Shown here one piece after another: positions 55,550 through 64,000 of a stretch of 64,000 bases of DNA. This DNA comes from Legionella cherrii (GTDB lineage: Bacteria; Pseudomonadota; Gammaproteobacteria; Legionellales; Legionellaceae). Location of the stretch: positions 3,380,001 to 3,444,000 of the forward strand of contig NZ_LR134173.1 in the NCBI RefSeq assembly GCF_900635815.1, in the 5' to 3' direction. The notes below the pieces were generated by a model. It was not told the DNA's origin. It worked only from the letters and a program-made list of their open reading frames with translations, and ran no database searches. The first letter of the stretch is position 1. The number at the start of each line of letters is the position of its first letter. A program made the translations under genes and the position numbers.

Positions 55550-56572
55550 ATGGAAGCTAAAACAGAACACCCTATAGTCCCAACGCAGAATGCACTAAGT
55601 TTGTTTGAATTTAAAACTAAATTCGCAAACACCATGAAAGAATGTGCCATTTCAAAATTAACTTTTTCAATGCAAATTGACTCATCAGAATTAAAAAATA
55701 ATCATGGTGCTCTTATCAAGCTACATGAACAGATGATTGAAACGATTAAAAAATATGTTGCAGTTTATCAAGGGCTATATAAAGATGCAGAGCATTATGA
55801 TGAATATGAAAAGGAAGGATTACAGTCCCGCATTAGTGGAGAAATTGCTCGACAAACCAGCTACCAGGAAAAACTACAATTACAATTACCTCGGCTAAAT
55901 TCCTTAAAATTTTTATTCTCTTTACCTCCAAATGAATTATTTCAAGAAGCAGTTAAAAATAAGTCTTCTGCTTTGCTCATTACTCAAACCCCTGAATTAA
56001 TTGCTCAGATTGCTCATGATCAACTAGAACATATTACCCATGAAGACAGTGAAATTGTTCAATCTCTAGCATCTATTGTAGCGACTCGCGAGTACACTTT
56101 TGAAACACCTACTATTTTTGCTGCCTTGAATCAACACGCTCAGGCCGAGTCGGACACACAATTTATTGCAGCAAAGGAAGATGCAGCAACCCGTAATTTG
56201 TTACTCAAAATTAATCATTATCTGGATAAAAAAATAGAGCAGGCCTTAAAAGGAAACTCTAATCCCTGGGCTCTGGGATATTTTGGTTCACGTCATAAAA
56301 TAGACAGTGATGGCAAAAAAGTATCTGTACCCCAAGGGGTCTATGAGCTAAAAACACAATTACTACAACTCGGTACACGTCCTCCAAAGGAAATCTTGAC
56401 CAAAATGCAGGATATACTGCAGAACAAAAACCTGGAAAGAAAGGATGAGTCGGTATTGATGCAGTTTAAACGTTTGATCAGTTATCTTTTTGGATACTCT
56501 CAATCCCAAGAGACTGCTGATGAATATGAATATCTTGAGCAAGTCACCACAGGGAAACAATCTATCCCTTGA
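55550..56572 (+). CDS. Hypothetical helical protein, effector candidate
   Basis: A 340-residue, mostly helical soluble protein of unknown family. A coiled-coil-like stretch runs about 45-115, then a globular region, and near 270-300 the pattern PQGVYELKTQLLQLGTRPPK recurs in many Legionella proteins of unknown function. The C-terminus (ETADEYEYLEQVTTGKQSIP) has a Glu-rich block like the E-block of Dot/Icm substrates. These are suggestive features, not proof. It lies alone before eno. Confidence 0.55.
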   Translation: MEAKTEHPIVPTQNALSLFEFKTKFANTMKECAISKLTFSMQIDSSELKNNHGALIKLHEQMIETIKKYVAVYQGLYKDAEHYDEYEKEGLQSRISGEIARQTSYQEKLQLQLPRLNSLKFLFSLPPNELFQEAVKNKSSALLITQTPELIAQIAHDQLEHITHEDSEIVQSLASIVATREYTFETPTIFAALNQHAQAESDTQFIAAKEDAATRNLLLKINHYLDKKIEQALKGNSNPWALGYFGSRHKIDSDGKKVSVPQGVYELKTQLLQLGTRPPKEILTKMQDILQNKNLERKDESVLMQFKRLISYLFGYSQSQETADEYEYLEQVTTGKQSIP

Positions 56573-56659
56573 CAAAGTCGGTGCGGATCAAAAACAATAT
56601 TCAAATTTTTAAGTGGTGAAAATCCATCGCTTGTTCAGATTGAAAAATTTTAATCGTAA

Positions 56660-57940
<1,281 letters not shown>

Positions 57941-57989
57941 ATGTAAAATCATTGGTAGCTGGAATACAGCGTCGAAGCGATCCACTAAA

Positions 57990-58095
57990 ATCCTTCTCTT
58001 CTCCCCGTGGGGAGAAGGTATCCGAAGAGAAGAACGGATAAGGGTATTAATAACCCCTCAACCCCAACCCCTCTCCCACAAGTGGGAGAGGGGAT
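57990..58095. repeat. Palindromic intergenic element after eno
   Basis: CTTCTCCCCGTGGGGAGAAGG (inner hairpin) is followed by GGATAAGGGT and then CCCCTCTCCCACAAGTGGGAGAGGGG, a perfect ten-base stem. It belongs to the CCCTCTCC/GGAGAGG family and lies between convergent eno and lrp-type genes. Confidence 0.65.
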
Positions 58096-58138
58096 TCTTA
58101 AGGCAGCGCCGCGTTTGCTGCTTCAATTCGACAATATT

Positions 58139-58654
58139 TTAATCCTCAGAAAAATGGATATTCGTATTGTACTTGGTGCGATTAAGGCAAAAACTGCTGC
58201 GAAATACTTTAATATTTGCTTCATTTGCGAACACTCTACGCGCAAACTCATTGTAATGATTCATATCTGCAACATGAATTATGAGCAAATAATCGGTCTC
58301 ACCAGAAACAAAATAGCATTGTTTTACTTCTTCTTGTTCGGCCATTTTACGTTCAAAATGAGCGAGTAAGTCCTCTCTTTGTTTTTCCAAAGTAATATTT
58401 GCAAAGACAATAAGCCCCCGCCCAGCTTTAAAAGGATCGACCAGGGCAACATCATTCACAATGATGCCTTCATCACGCAATCGTTTAACACGACGAAAAC
58501 AAGGAGGAGCAGAAATCCCTACTTTTTCAGCAAGAGCCAGATTGGTAATTTGATTGTCTTTTTGCAATAAATTTAAAATTTTTCTATCAATTTTATCTAA
58601 ATATACTGGTTCTGCTCTATTTTCTTGCGAATATCTGTCTCCGTATTTTTTCAT
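58139..58654 (-). CDS. Lrp/AsnC-family regulator
   Basis: A 171-residue Lrp-type regulator. The N-terminal winged helix (LDKIDRKILNLLQKDNQITN, AEKVGISAPPCFRRVKRLRD) is followed by the RAM ligand domain (VKQCYFVSGETDYLLIIHVA). The closest pattern is the Lrp/BkdR group that senses amino acids. It diverges from a GNAT acetyltransferase; the AT-rich palindrome between them is a plausible autoregulatory operator. Confidence 0.93.
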   Translation of the reverse strand: MKKYGDRYSQENRAEPVYLDKIDRKILNLLQKDNQITNLALAEKVGISAPPCFRRVKRLRDEGIIVNDVALVDPFKAGRGLIVFANITLEKQREDLLAHFERKMAEQEEVKQCYFVSGETDYLLIIHVADMNHYNEFARRVFANEANIKVFRSSFCLNRTKYNTNIHFSED

Positions 58655-58688
58655 ATATTACCCTAAAGTCAAAATTGGGCATTATAAA

Positions 58689-58736
58689 ATGAAATAAAAC
58701 ATCATTAAATTAAAAATTTATTTATTTTTATTTCAT
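58689..58736. promoter_or_regulatory. Candidate Lrp operator in divergent spacer
   Basis: Exact 11-base inverted arms ATGAAATAAAA (58689-58699) and TTTTATTTCAT (58726-58736) separated by 26 AT-rich bases, centred between the two divergent genes. Lrp proteins bind AT-rich palindromes and often control the gene next door. Confidence 0.45.
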
Positions 58737-58781
58737 GATAGATTCATCACCCCGTTAGTAAAGACCAAAAAGGAAACTATT

Positions 58782-59306
58782 ATGATAAGAACAGCACAGA
58801 TTGATGAGATTAATATCTTAAACCAACTCATTGAGCATTCAGCACGTGGGTTAAGCCAGGAAGACTATACAAATCTAGAAATTGAAGGTGCGATTCACTC
58901 CATATTTGGTGTGGATCAAGAGCTCATTACCGATCAAACCTACTATGTAATAGAAAAGGAAGGGAGCATTGTGGCCTGTGGTGGATGGAGTAAACGGAAA
59001 ACTCTTTTTGGAGGGGATCAATGCAAAACCAGGGAGGAAGGATTTTTAAATCCACACACAGATTATGCCAAAATTAGAGCTTTTTTTGTCCATCCAAACC
59101 ATGCCCGACAAGGACATGGAAAAATGCTCCTGCACTATTGTGAACAACAAGCTTTATCCCATGGATTTACAAAAATGGAAATGATGGCAACTTTACCCGG
59201 GGTAAAGTTGTATCAGGTATGTGGTTATCAAATGATTAAGGCAAAATATTTTGCTCTCCCAGGCGGTAAAAAATTTAAAATGCTAAAAATGATAAAACAT
59301 TTCTAA
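58782..59306 (+). CDS. GNAT family N-acetyltransferase
   Basis: A 174-residue GNAT protein. It has IRTAQIDEINILNQLIEHSA, the central strand YVIEKEGSIVACGGWSKR, and the acetyl-CoA motif KIRAFFVHPNHARQGHGKML, completed by CEQQALSHGFTKMEMMATLP. The divergent Lrp gene next to it may control it in response to amino acids. The substrate is not predictable. Confidence 0.9.
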   Translation: MIRTAQIDEINILNQLIEHSARGLSQEDYTNLEIEGAIHSIFGVDQELITDQTYYVIEKEGSIVACGGWSKRKTLFGGDQCKTREEGFLNPHTDYAKIRAFFVHPNHARQGHGKMLLHYCEQQALSHGFTKMEMMATLPGVKLYQVCGYQMIKAKYFALPGGKKFKMLKMIKHF

Positions 59307-59356
59307 CATAGAACAACCTCAGCCCTACCCTGGTAGAGAGCCATGGGATCTTTTAT

Positions 59357-59406
59357 CCTCATCCCGAGCGAAGCGAGGGAGCCCCCTCGCTTCGCTCGGG
59401 ATGAGG
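59357..59406. repeat. Perfect 23-bp-stem palindrome
   Basis: Arms of 23 bases (59357-59379 and 59384-59406) pair perfectly around a four-base loop; core CGAGCGAAGCGAGGG. Related sequences lie at 17250-17285 (inside the cyclodipeptide synthase 3' end), about 38090-38125 and 63755-63785. It sits between convergent GNAT and acyltransferase genes and can terminate both. Confidence 0.75.
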
Positions 59407-59467
59407 AAAGGTTACGATACACTGCACCCAGCCTACAAATTACCGGGGTTACAATCGATAAAACCAA

Positions 59468-60022
59468 TTACTTCTTAGAGTGATACTCTGGGATTTCCTT
59501 TGGATAACACCCTTTTATAGTTCTAAAGAACTCGAGAATTTTGGGCAAATCCTTATCGATGTCGCCCGTAGGTTGGAACTTCTCATGAATTCGGAGTTCC
59601 TTAGATGCATAATCGGGTCCGACCATTACTATGGGCAGCCCTGCTTGACACGCAATATGATAAAACCCTTCTTTCCAACGTGTAACAGGACCACGTGTCC
59701 CTTCTGGGGTAATGGCCAGTTTAAACTCATCACGAGAACGGAATATTTCTACTACTTGCTCCACAGTCTTACTTTTTTTGGAGCGATCAACGGGGGCCCC
59801 TCCTAACGCTTTTAAAAATAGTCCTAGAGGAAAAAAGAACAATTGATTTTTTGCTAAAAAGTTAATTTTAACACCTATCGAAAAACGAGCAAATAAACCC
59901 ACTGCAAAATCCCAATTGCTTGTATGAGGAGCAACAACAACCAGATATTTTTTATCTTGCGGTAGTTCACCGACAACTTTCCAGCCAAACAGTTTTAAAA
60001 TAAAGCGTCCAAATTTCTTCAT
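59468..60022 (-). CDS. 1-acyl-glycerol-phosphate acyltransferase-like protein
   Basis: A 184-residue PlsC-fold acyltransferase. The HX4D motif is in VVAPHTSNWDFAVGLFAR, the acceptor-binding motif is ITPEGTRGPVTRWKEGFYHI, and GLPIVMVGPDY follows. The short form without long membrane anchors resembles the small glycerol acyltransferases. It acts at the inner membrane, making phosphatidic acid or remodelling lipids. A TTG four codons upstream is open; the ATG is preferred. Confidence 0.9.
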   Translation of the reverse strand: MKKFGRFILKLFGWKVVGELPQDKKYLVVVAPHTSNWDFAVGLFARFSIGVKINFLAKNQLFFFPLGLFLKALGGAPVDRSKKSKTVEQVVEIFRSRDEFKLAITPEGTRGPVTRWKEGFYHIACQAGLPIVMVGPDYASKELRIHEKFQPTGDIDKDLPKILEFFRTIKGCYPKEIPEYHSKK

Positions 60023-60210
60023 AATCAAAGTCAATAATTATTTGTTTTAGTATATACAAATTATTGGGTTGATTCACCTCCATTGCTGATGAATCTAATT
60101 CATTGAGATAGCTCTAAAGTAATAATAATAAAAAAAATGGAGCAATCTCTCTGTAGCCCCATATTTTATACTAAAATGATACATATACAGGTGGAGCTAT
60201 GGAGTGCCAA

Positions 60211-60810
60211 ATGAATAAACAAGATCCTGCACTTAACTTTTCCAATTCGCGTTTACTTGCAGCCCTTTATTATGGATTACTGTCCGTTGTCGGAACGATA
60301 CTTATCGATGGTTTTCTCACAACAATTGGCATAGAGGAACTTGTGCCTCTTTATAAAGCAATTATTCTCGGAATGATTGTCGCTTCTATAACTGGAGCTC
60401 TTTTTGGAAAAAATATCATCCACTGCCCCAGGCCCTACAAACGTAAAACTTTTTTATTAGGTTTTATTATGGTACTGGTTTCCTTACCATTTTTTGATCT
60501 TGGGCTGGTGCTATCGATGGAGACATCAGGCAACCAAGTGCTGCCAGTAAACAATTTCAATGATTTTGTTTATGCGTATCTAATCGTCCTTGGTTACAGC
60601 TACATCCTTTTTGGTGTTTGGCTCGCCATTGCATCAGGTTTCGCCTCAATCTTTTTACGTGGCAGATTTGTTTATCAAGTCCTGCGAACCGATAGACGAG
60701 ATAGTCATAGTTTACCACGCTATGTAGGTGCCTCTGACAGAACCAAACCTAAACCCGCCCGCAAAAAACCAGCAGCCAAACCCCAGGCTTTGCAGCGCAA
60801 AAAAACTTAA
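60211..60810 (+). CDS. Four-pass membrane protein of unknown function
   Basis: A 199-residue protein with about four membrane segments (roughly residues 14-40, 45-62, 85-105 and 125-155) and a basic, Lys/Pro/Ala-rich tail (KPKPARKKPAAKPQ). An ATG four codons upstream is possible, but GGAG six bases before this one favours it. No family is recognised. It ends before a palindromic element. Confidence 0.7.
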   Translation: MNKQDPALNFSNSRLLAALYYGLLSVVGTILIDGFLTTIGIEELVPLYKAIILGMIVASITGALFGKNIIHCPRPYKRKTFLLGFIMVLVSLPFFDLGLVLSMETSGNQVLPVNNFNDFVYAYLIVLGYSYILFGVWLAIASGFASIFLRGRFVYQVLRTDRRDSHSLPRYVGASDRTKPKPARKKPAAKPQALQRKKT

Positions 60811-60864
60811 GTAAAATCCTTATCGCCTAGGTGCAATAAAAAGAACACTGAGATTAAGTTAAGT

Positions 60865-60945
60865 AATTTTCCTTCTCTCGTAGGGAGAAGAGACCTAATG
60901 AACCCTCGCCCCACCCTCCCGCACGACTGGAGAGGATATTTCTAA
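60865..60945. repeat. Degenerate palindromic intergenic element
   Basis: CCTTCTCTCGTAGGGAGAAG, then a CCCTCGCCCCACCCTCCCGC segment and GGAGAGGA: a decayed member of the CCCTCTCC/GGAGAGG family before the nuclease gene. Confidence 0.4.
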
Positions 60946-60991
60946 TGACTGCACCTAAGGCTACAATTAATTACCTTTGCTCTGGATTTTT

Positions 60992-63532
60992 ATGCCCATA
61001 CACACTTTCACGGATAAAGAACACCTTTTTCTTCTTTTGGCACAAAAAGCCACGGTTCTCACCCCCAATAATCGACTCAGCGATATCATACTTCAGCATT
61101 ACTTTGCCCAGTGTAGGAAACAAACTATAGAGAAACCGATATGCATGCCTTTTCGAGTTGCCCTGATTAAAGCTTATGAACAACTCAATTTTAACAGCGC
61201 ACATCTTGACCATCCCACCTTATTAAACGACGCTCAATGTCAGTATTTATGGCGTAGAATAATCCAAGCAGAATCTCATATTATTTACAGCGACGGACTT
61301 CTTCAGGCAGTTATTAGTGCTTGGGAACGTTGCCAACAGTGGCAAGTTAATTTGGAAGATCCAGCCTTTCATCACACAGCACAAACGCAACAGTTCCAAC
61401 GCTGGTGGCATTTATTTGATACGCAATTAAAACAACAAAATTTAATTACCGAATATGAACTAATACCCTATTTACTCGATGCAAACAGCTCTTTGTTTTC
61501 CCAAAAAGTTGTTTGGGTTTGTTTTGATGATTTCACTCCCCAACAAGCACTCTTGCAGAATATTTTAGCTCAAAAAGGTGTCCTTCAATATCAATACGAC
61601 TTAAAGGAAAAATCATCAAAAATCGAAGTCTTAGCCGCTCAAGATAATAAAGAAGAATATCAACAGCTCATGGCATGGTTGCATATAAAAATAAAGGAAG
61701 GAAAGCAAAACATAGGTGTCGTTGTACCGAATTTAGAACAAGAATTTCATTCATTACAAAGAACCTTAGCCCATCATTTTGAGACTTCAGATTTTAATAT
61801 TTCCTTAGGACAGCCTTTGATTCATTTCCCGTTGGTGGCCCATGCCTTATGTTGGCTAAACTTGGATGACACCCATCTGAATCCGCATCAAGCAAACTTG
61901 CTGCTGCAATCGCCTTACCTAGGGCACTCCAAAGAAGAATTCATCGCACGATCTGACTATTTGCAAGAAGGAACATTACTCGCAAATCATTCGATTCCCT
62001 TAAATCATTTAATCGAAGAACTGAGTACTCATGCCCCAAAACTTGCTGATTTATTAAACCATCTTACTCCATATCCTGAAGAGGCTACGGTACAAGAATG
62101 GATACACTTATTTCAAAAACGTCTCAATAATATAGGCTTTCCCGGCGATTATACTCTTAACTCCGAAAGTTATCAGTGTCTTAATCGTTTTATCACGGTT
62201 TTTGATGAGCTGAGACAATTTGCTTTGATTCGTCCCATTTTCACAAAATCGGAGGTACTTGAAGTAGTGCACCATCTTGTCGCAAACACTATTTTCCAAG
62301 CACAAAAAACCAGTGCACCAATTCAAATTTGTGGTTTACTGGAGGCATCAGGATGTGAGTTCGACAGTTTATGGATCACGGGTTTAACGGATCAATGTTT
62401 GCCGCAAAAGGTACATTTATCTGCTTTTATTCCGCCCCAGTTACAACGTGATTTATGTATGCCTCATAGCTTGCCAGCTCGCGAACTGCAATTTGCTCGT
62501 CAGATTCTGCAACGATTTCAAAAAAGTGCTGATTCCATTGTATTTAGCTATGCACAGCTGCAGGCGGATACGCCCAATTTACCCTGTTCATTAATCACTG
62601 ATTTACCTGCTTTTGAACGATTACCAACAGATTACCTTTCAAAAACAACACCTGATTTAATGTTTCTGGATGAGTGTTTTAATGTGCCTATACACCCCGA
62701 TGAGCGCATTTATGGAGGCACAGCAATTCTTTCAAATCAAGCCAAATGTCCCTTCAAAGCATTCGCGGAACATAGACTCCGTGCAAAGGCATCCATACAA
62801 ACAACTGATGGTTTGGACAATAAAAAAAGAGGACAAATAATTCATAAGGTAATGGAGTTGTTATGGCAAAAATTGGAAACTCAGCATAAGTTACTTCATT
62901 TAGCACCTCAAATTTTGGAACAGTACATTGAAGAAGCCATTCATACTGCTTTAAGCCCACTTCAAAAACAGTTTTGCGAATTATTCTTCGATTCCATTCA
63001 AGACGTGGAGTACACTCGCTTGAAACGACTGGTGCAAACGTGTCTTGAATGGGAAAAACAACGCCCTCCTTTTGCCGTCGCCGCCCTGGAACAATCTTAT
63101 ACGATTCATTTAGCGGGTCTTGATTTTCAAGTCCGCGTCGATCGCTTGGATCAAGTAGAAGATAAAAAATGGGTTATTGATTATAAAAGCAGCCTTCCCG
63201 CCAGCAAACCATGGAATGAAGAACGGCCTAAAGAGTCGCAATTATTACTTTATGCGCTATTAGATGAACAGATTAATACCTTATTACTCCTGCAAGTGAA
63301 AGCTGGAAGAATAAACTCAATGGGACTTAGTGAAGAAAAACTAAGTATGAGTGGAATGACCCCTTTAAAAAAAGAAGAGACATGGGCTGGGTATCGGGAA
63401 GTTTGGCAAAGACAACTCACTGATTTAGTTAAAGAATTTCAAGAAGGTTATTGTGCACCGCAACCAGCTCATTTAACCATTTGCCAACATTGTGATTTTC
63501 AAAATTTATGTCGATTTCAAGTGGAAGAATAA
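60992..63532 (+). CDS. AddB-like PD-(D/E)XK nuclease with Fe-S cluster cysteines
   Basis: An 846-residue putative DNA repair protein. The N-terminal two thirds resemble an inactivated UvrD-like helicase (VWVCFDDFTPQQALLQNIL; CGLLEASGCEFDSLWITGLT). The C-terminal part is a RecB-type nuclease with VDRLDQVEDKKWVIDYKSS carrying the D..D-x-K residues. Cys586 (AKCPFKAF) and Cys831, Cys834, Cys840 (CQHCDFQNLC) form the C..CxxCx5C set that binds a 4Fe-4S cluster in AddB and related nucleases. A partner helicase is not visible downstream within the window. An upstream TTG would add five residues. Confidence 0.85.
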   Translation: MPIHTFTDKEHLFLLLAQKATVLTPNNRLSDIILQHYFAQCRKQTIEKPICMPFRVALIKAYEQLNFNSAHLDHPTLLNDAQCQYLWRRIIQAESHIIYSDGLLQAVISAWERCQQWQVNLEDPAFHHTAQTQQFQRWWHLFDTQLKQQNLITEYELIPYLLDANSSLFSQKVVWVCFDDFTPQQALLQNILAQKGVLQYQYDLKEKSSKIEVLAAQDNKEEYQQLMAWLHIKIKEGKQNIGVVVPNLEQEFHSLQRTLAHHFETSDFNISLGQPLIHFPLVAHALCWLNLDDTHLNPHQANLLLQSPYLGHSKEEFIARSDYLQEGTLLANHSIPLNHLIEELSTHAPKLADLLNHLTPYPEEATVQEWIHLFQKRLNNIGFPGDYTLNSESYQCLNRFITVFDELRQFALIRPIFTKSEVLEVVHHLVANTIFQAQKTSAPIQICGLLEASGCEFDSLWITGLTDQCLPQKVHLSAFIPPQLQRDLCMPHSLPARELQFARQILQRFQKSADSIVFSYAQLQADTPNLPCSLITDLPAFERLPTDYLSKTTPDLMFLDECFNVPIHPDERIYGGTAILSNQAKCPFKAFAEHRLRAKASIQTTDGLDNKKRGQIIHKVMELLWQKLETQHKLLHLAPQILEQYIEEAIHTALSPLQKQFCELFFDSIQDVEYTRLKRLVQTCLEWEKQRPPFAVAALEQSYTIHLAGLDFQVRVDRLDQVEDKKWVIDYKSSLPASKPWNEERPKESQLLLYALLDEQINTLLLLQVKAGRINSMGLSEEKLSMSGMTPLKKEETWAGYREVWQRQLTDLVKEFQEGYCAPQPAHLTICQHCDFQNLCRFQVEE

Positions 63533-63574
63533 CCCTACGTCATCCCCTGGCCATCACGTGAAGGAAAAAATTCC

Positions 63575-63730
63575 CCCCAATCCCTCACCCCTGCCCTCTC
63601 CAGCGATGTACCCTTTATTTTTTTACTCAAATTCCTTGCGCGGGCGAGGGGATTTTCAGTGCTCTCAGAATAGCATTGGATCAGAATCCCCTTACCCCTT
63701 AGGGCAGAGGGCCAGGGTGAGGGGGATTTG
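63575..63730. repeat. Palindromic MITE-like element after the nuclease gene
   Basis: Left arm CCCTCACCCCTGCCCTCTCC and right arm AGAGGGCCAGGGTGAGGGGG are imperfect reverse complements about 135 bases apart. Together with the GATCCCTCGCTGCGCTCGGATGACG segment at about 63760 it fills most of the 417-base gap; no gene is seen there apart from the partial CDS at the end. Confidence 0.6.
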
Positions 63731-63949
63731 CACGCTATAGCACCGTGTTACGACAGCAGATCCCTCGCTGCGCTCGGATGACGTGTAGTAGTCTAGCCAA
63801 GATAATCGACACGGAAACAGCCCTTAAAAAATAAGGGCACTTATTGATGTCGAACTCAGGTTAATTATGATATAAGACACTAAGACCATTCAACTCAATT
63901 GAAATGGTTAAACCATGGTTTCCCGACAATAATAATAAAGAGACGAATC

Positions 63950-64000
63950 ATGCCAGTTAATCATAGTAAATTTGAACCACGTTTAAACACCTGTGACCAA
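63950..64000 (+). CDS. Start of a gene cut by the window end
   Basis: An open frame of 17 codons (VNHSKFEPRLNTCDQ after the first two residues) running off the window, preceded by AT-rich sequence with an AAAGAG-like ribosome-binding site ten bases upstream. Too short to assign a function. Confidence 0.55.
   Translation, partial: MPVNHSKFEPRLNTCDQ

Noticed and set aside
58007..58369. Plus-strand ORF of 120 codons after eno
   Set aside because: It reads through a palindromic element (STPTPLPQVGEG) and then antisense to the Lrp gene; it is a shadow without a family.
63492..63740. Plus-strand ORF of 82 codons overlapping the nuclease end
   Set aside because: Its peptide is repeat-derived (NPSPLPSPAMYP-like) and overlaps a better supported gene in another frame.

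Overview
The window looks like a chromosomal segment of a Legionella-type gammaproteobacterium, probably a non-pneumophila or Fluoribacter-like species. This is inferred from low GC, AT-rich spacers, Legionella-style proteins of unknown function next to conserved housekeeping genes, and several proteins with folds typical of effectors that act on eukaryotic hosts. No rRNA, tRNA, CRISPR array, transposase or prophage was seen. The assignment rests on reading alone; no database was searched.

Layout. 0-4 kb: a YheT-type hydrolase, then an uncharacterised protein, a DegT-type aminotransferase and an overlapping short-chain dehydrogenase. 4-8 kb (minus strand): a small unknown protein, a 497-residue protein resembling Bacillus spore transglutaminase Tgl, and a membrane-stress trio (DUF883, holin-like, small membrane protein). 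8-14 kb: DUF3775 and DUF72 proteins, then a CoA-transferase / CitE-type lyase / MaoC hydratase operon that matches the itaconate degradation route, then an aldehyde dehydrogenase. 14-19 kb: a hybrid histidine kinase with duplicated PAS domains, a cyclodipeptide synthase of the XYP type, and a divergent OTU-like cysteine protease candidate with a C-terminal ubiquitin-binding-like helix. 19-30 kb: a frameshifted DUF1810 gene, an M20 peptidase, SelO, Cu/Zn superoxide dismutase, a secreted subtilisin-like protease and small proteins. 30-38 kb (minus strand): carA-metK-ahcY and the grpE-dnaK-dnaJ chaperone cluster. grpE and dnaK each have a near-consensus RpoH promoter, and dnaJ is broken by a one-base shortfall in an A run. 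38-49 kb: class II DAHP synthase, a cholera-toxin-like ADP-ribosyltransferase candidate, an ArsR/SRPBCC pair with a textbook operator, a patatin phospholipase, hemE, an SGNH hydrolase, folB, and argS with a SPOR protein. 49-64 kb: recG, a 1.1-kb noncoding array of three long direct repeats with nine perfect DnaA boxes, two metal transporters, maf, eno, Lrp, an acyltransferase and an AddB-like nuclease.

The most notable points are the nine-box DnaA array after recG, the RSE-type ADP-ribosyltransferase candidate, the Tgl-like protein, the cyclodipeptide synthase, the OTU-like protein, and the itaconate-type operon. The last fits an organism that lives in macrophages, which make itaconate. Dispersed palindromic elements fill many spacers, and one of them supplies the C-terminus of the cyclodipeptide synthase gene. 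The two frameshifts both sit in A runs, so sequencing error must be excluded before either is read as biology.
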